Positions 12,429 through 14,389 of a stretch of 14,389 bases of DNA are shown here, piece after piece (positions within the stretch are counted from its first letter, which is position 1; the number at the start of each line of letters is the position of its first letter). The translations under genes and the position numbers were made by a program. The notes under the pieces are model-generated. The model did not search any database. It saw only the letters and a program-made list of their open reading frames with translations, and had not been told where the DNA came from. Source of the DNA: Pseudomonadota bacterium (GTDB lineage: Bacteria > Pseudomonadota > Gammaproteobacteria > Steroidobacterales > Steroidobacteraceae); contig JAKADE010000030.1 of NCBI GenBank assembly GCA_021820785.1, forward strand, positions 1 through 14,389, in the 5' to 3' direction.

Positions 12429-13960
12429 CTCGTCTCCCTGCGGGCCGCCGCGTCGCTCGCGGCGCACCAGAGTTGAAGGGTTGCGTAGCCGCGCCACGGG
12501 CGCCACGACTCGGCGCGCTCGCGCAATTCGCGCGCCGAAAGCGGCTGCGCCGCTGCCGCGGCCATCCGGCGCAGGACCAGGTCACCCTCGGGCAGCGCAT
12601 CGGGCTCGCCCAGGGCGCGCAGCGCGACATACCCGGCCGTCCAGGCGCCGAAGCCGCGCAGGGCGGTGAGCTGCCGGATGAGCGTCTCGGCATCCGTCGA
12701 AAAATCCACCTCGCCCGCCGCAACGGCGCGCGCCAGCGCGCGCAGCGCTTCGCAGCGGGCGCCGGTGATCCCGAGTCCGGCGAGATCGCCGTCGGCGAGC
12801 GTCTGCGCTGCGGGGAACAAGCGCGTCAATCCGGGTACGCCGCTCGCGACGGGCTGGCCGAAGCGCGCGGCGACTCGCTGGGCGAGCGTGCGTGCCGCGG
12901 ATACGCTGACCTGCTGGCCGAGGACTGCGCGGACTGCGCACTCGAAGGGATCCCAGGCACCCGGAATGCGCAGTCCCGGATGCCGCTCGAGCACCGTGCG
13001 TAACTGGCGGTCCGTGCCCAGATCGCGTGCAATTTGGGCCGGGTCGGCGGCGACGTCGAACATGCGCCGGGCGGTGGTGATGATCGGCAGCAGCTCATTG
13101 GGCGGCGCGCCGTTCACCCGCAGCTCGAGCGCATCCCGGCCCGGAACGGGCCGCACCCGGATCAGGGCGTGTCCTTCGCCCGCGCGGATCAGCCGCGCGT
13201 ACTCTCCGTCCTCGACCCGTTCGACGTCGGGCACCGCTCGCACCCGCAGGAAGGCGGCCAGATGCGCCCAGTCGTACGGTGGGCGGTAGGCGAGCGTCAG
13301 GCTGACCTCGCCGGCCGTCGGCTGCGGGCCGGCGGCACGACGCTCGCGTCTGAGCTCGCGCGGCGGACGGCCATAGGCGCCGCGCAGCGCGTCATTGAAA
13401 CGCCGTACGCTGCCGTAGCCAGAGGCGAGCGCGATGCTCGTCAGGGGCAGGTCGCTGCCATCGATCAGGTGTTTGGCGAAATGCAGCCGGCGCGTTTGCG
13501 CGAGCGCCAGCGGCGAGGCACCGACATGACGGGCAAAGAGGCGGTCGAGCTGGCGTGCGCCGAGTCCGAGCCGCGCGGCGAACTCAGCGACGCTGAGCTC
13601 ATCGAGCGCGCCGTCCTGGATGAGCCGCAGCGCCCGGCGCACCACGGCCGTGGTGCCGAGCCATGCCGGTGTGCCGGGGGCGCTTTCGGGCCGGCAGCGC
13701 AGGCAGGGCCGCAATCCGGCCTCGTGCGCGGCGGCCGCGGTCGCGAAGTAGCGCACGTGACGGCTGAGGGCTGCGGGGGCCGGGCAGATCGGGCGGCAAT
13801 AAATGCCGGTGGAGAGCACGCCGATGTAGAAGCGGCCGTCAAAGCGCGCATCGCGACTGAGACGTGCGCGCTCGAGGATGGCTCGTTCGAAGGGCAATGC
13901 GTCTTGCATGGCCGTGACCATACTCCATGGTGCGGCCGCGAACTGGCTGTTTCCGGACAT
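12425..13960 (-). CDS. alkA: Ada-AlkA fusion: alkylation-sensing activator fused to 3-methyladenine DNA glycosylase
   Basis: A 511-aa multidomain protein. Residues about 20-95 are the Ada zinc/methyl-phosphotriester domain, with Cys55, Cys59 (CRPIC), Cys86 and Cys89 (CLRC) matching the Ada zinc ligands; Cys55 corresponds to the methyl-accepting cysteine. Residues about 103-205 are an AraC-type double helix-turn-helix (LSVAEFAARLGLGARQLDRL; SIALASGYGSVRRFNDAL). About 217-295 is the AlkA N-terminal beta domain. About 335-500 is the HhH-GPD glycosylase fold, with LRGFGAWTAGYVALRALG and the catalytic aspartate Asp460 in LPEGD. It should cut out 3-methyladenine and related bases and may also activate its own operon when methylated, as Ada does. 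It lacks the Ada O6-methyltransferase domain, which is supplied by the overlapping ogt. The start is uncertain: ATG at 13960 is the longest, but ATG 13921 or 13909 fit the usual family N-terminus better; none has a good ribosome site. Confidence 0.93.
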   Translation of the reverse strand: MSGNSQFAAAPWSMVTAMQDALPFERAILERARLSRDARFDGRFYIGVLSTGIYCRPICPAPAALSRHVRYFATAAAAHEAGLRPCLRCRPESAPGTPAWLGTTAVVRRALRLIQDGALDELSVAEFAARLGLGARQLDRLFARHVGASPLALAQTRRLHFAKHLIDGSDLPLTSIALASGYGSVRRFNDALRGAYGRPPRELRRERRAAGPQPTAGEVSLTLAYRPPYDWAHLAAFLRVRAVPDVERVEDGEYARLIRAGEGHALIRVRPVPGRDALELRVNGAPPNELLPIITTARRMFDVAADPAQIARDLGTDRQLRTVLERHPGLRIPGAWDPFECAVRAVLGQQVSVSAARTLAQRVAARFGQPVASGVPGLTRLFPAAQTLADGDLAGLGITGARCEALRALARAVAAGEVDFSTDAETLIRQLTALRGFGAWTAGYVALRALGEPDALPEGDLVLRRMAAAAAQPLSARELRERAESWRPWRGYATLQLWCAASDAAARRETR

Positions 13961-14001
13961 GGCCCGTGCCGGGCCCGCCGGCGGGGACGGAGCCTGCGCC
14001 G

Positions 14002-14286
14002 CTAACCGGCGCGGGCGGCGTTGAAGCCTTCCATCATCAGTCCGGTGCCGCCGCGCGAGACGTGCGCGACCACGGCGGTGCGCCGGTGCAGTTTCGTGAC
14101 GGTGCCGAGATTGATGGCGAACGACAGCGTCACCTGCTGCCCCTTGCGCAACCCCAGATCGGTCGTCTCGATGAACACGCCGGTGGCGCTCAGATTGACA
14201 GCCTTGCAGAGTTTGCGGCAGCCGCCGGGAACACTGACAAAGACGATGGTGCGCGCGCGATGCCGGGTATGCAGCCGTCGTTCCAC
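14002..14286 (-). CDS. PilZ-domain protein, probable c-di-GMP receptor
   Basis: A 94-aa single-domain protein, about the length of one PilZ domain. Both c-di-GMP-binding signatures are present: RLHTR (R-x-x-x-R, residues 4-8) and NLSATG ((D/N)-x-S-x-x-G, 31-36). The barrel strands follow (GVFIETTDLGL, VTLSFAIN, AVVAHVSRGGTGLMMEGF). PilZ proteins bind cyclic-di-GMP and pass the signal to motility, pilus or polysaccharide machinery; the partner cannot be told from this window. The GTG at 14286 is the only reasonable start because the R-x-x-x-R motif begins three codons later; the ribosome site is poor (GGGG about seven bases upstream). It precedes the Ada-AlkA gene in the same direction with a 41-base gap, so read-through into the repair operon is possible, though no functional link is evident. 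Confidence 0.88.
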   Translation of the reverse strand: MERRLHTRHRARTIVFVSVPGGCRKLCKAVNLSATGVFIETTDLGLRKGQQVTLSFAINLGTVTKLHRRTAVVAHVSRGGTGLMMEGFNAARAG

Positions 14287-14334
14287 GTTGTGCCCCGCGA
14301 GGTGCTCTCGCCCTGGCGACCTGTGACGCGCGAC

Positions 14335-14362
14335 ATTATGCCCACATCGGCACGCGTGGGCA
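14335..14362 (-). promoter_or_regulatory. Candidate promoter and inverted repeat upstream of the PilZ gene
   Basis: On the minus strand CATAAT (14340-14335, 5 of 6 matches) could be a -10, with only a poor -35 upstream. TGCCCAC (14339-14345) and GTGGGCA (14356-14362) form perfect 7-bp inverted arms with a ten-base spacer that would lie between -35 and -10, as an operator might. Confidence 0.3.
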
Positions 14363-14389
14363 CGCGATTGAACTTAGTGTACGCCCGGC

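Noticed and set aside
12473..14005. Plus-strand frames of 176, 207 and 323 codons opposite the Ada-AlkA fusion gene
   Set aside because: Shadows of a well-supported multidomain gene; no motif or ribosome site.

Overview
This is a GC-rich bacterial chromosome segment, most likely from a gammaproteobacterium (Xanthomonadales, Nevskiales or Steroidobacterales-like). The inference rests on the order plsY, birA, coaX, SPOR-domain gene, tRNA-Thr(TGT), which resembles the birA / pantothenate kinase / thrU neighbourhood of Gammaproteobacteria. It also rests on the envelope gene types further downstream. No rRNA or other taxon-defining marker is present.

Layout. Positions 1-3051 (+) are a compact housekeeping block: the 3' end of plsY, then birA (1-nt gap), coaX (4-nt overlap) and a SPOR-domain membrane protein. 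A tRNA-Thr(TGT) follows at 3112-3186. Directly behind it, on the minus strand, lies a two-gene AbiE-type toxin-antitoxin / abortive-infection module (antitoxin abiEi 5023-4286, toxin abiEii 4289-3372, 4-nt ATGA overlap). Its promoter carries two near-identical 23-bp inverted repeats and a perfect TATAAT box placed so that the mRNA may begin at the GTG start codon.

From 5376 to 8467 there are a minus-strand APC-superfamily permease, two plus-strand genes for small secreted proteins (an RcnB-like protein with a tandem EHRDWR repeat and a YXWGXW-repeat lipoprotein), and a convergent minus-strand zinc-binding GFA/CENP-V-type protein. Positions 8676-11846 encode a large exported protein with eleven Asp-box (BNR) motifs, of the VPS10/sortilin-like 'glycosyl hydrolase' group. 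A hairpin with a perfect 21-bp stem separates it from a minus-strand alkylation-repair pair: an Ada-AlkA fusion glycosylase overlapping ogt (O6-methylguanine methyltransferase) by 4 nt. The window ends with a small minus-strand PilZ protein.

How it fits together. The first block serves phospholipid, biotin and CoA synthesis. The Ada-AlkA/Ogt pair together covers phosphotriester sensing, N-alkyl base excision and O6-alkyl reversal. The AbiE module at the tRNA end is the best candidate for acquired defence DNA. It sits exactly where the tRNA-Tyr/Gly/Thr/tuf continuation of the ancestral operon would be expected, and none of those genes appears in the remaining 11 kb.
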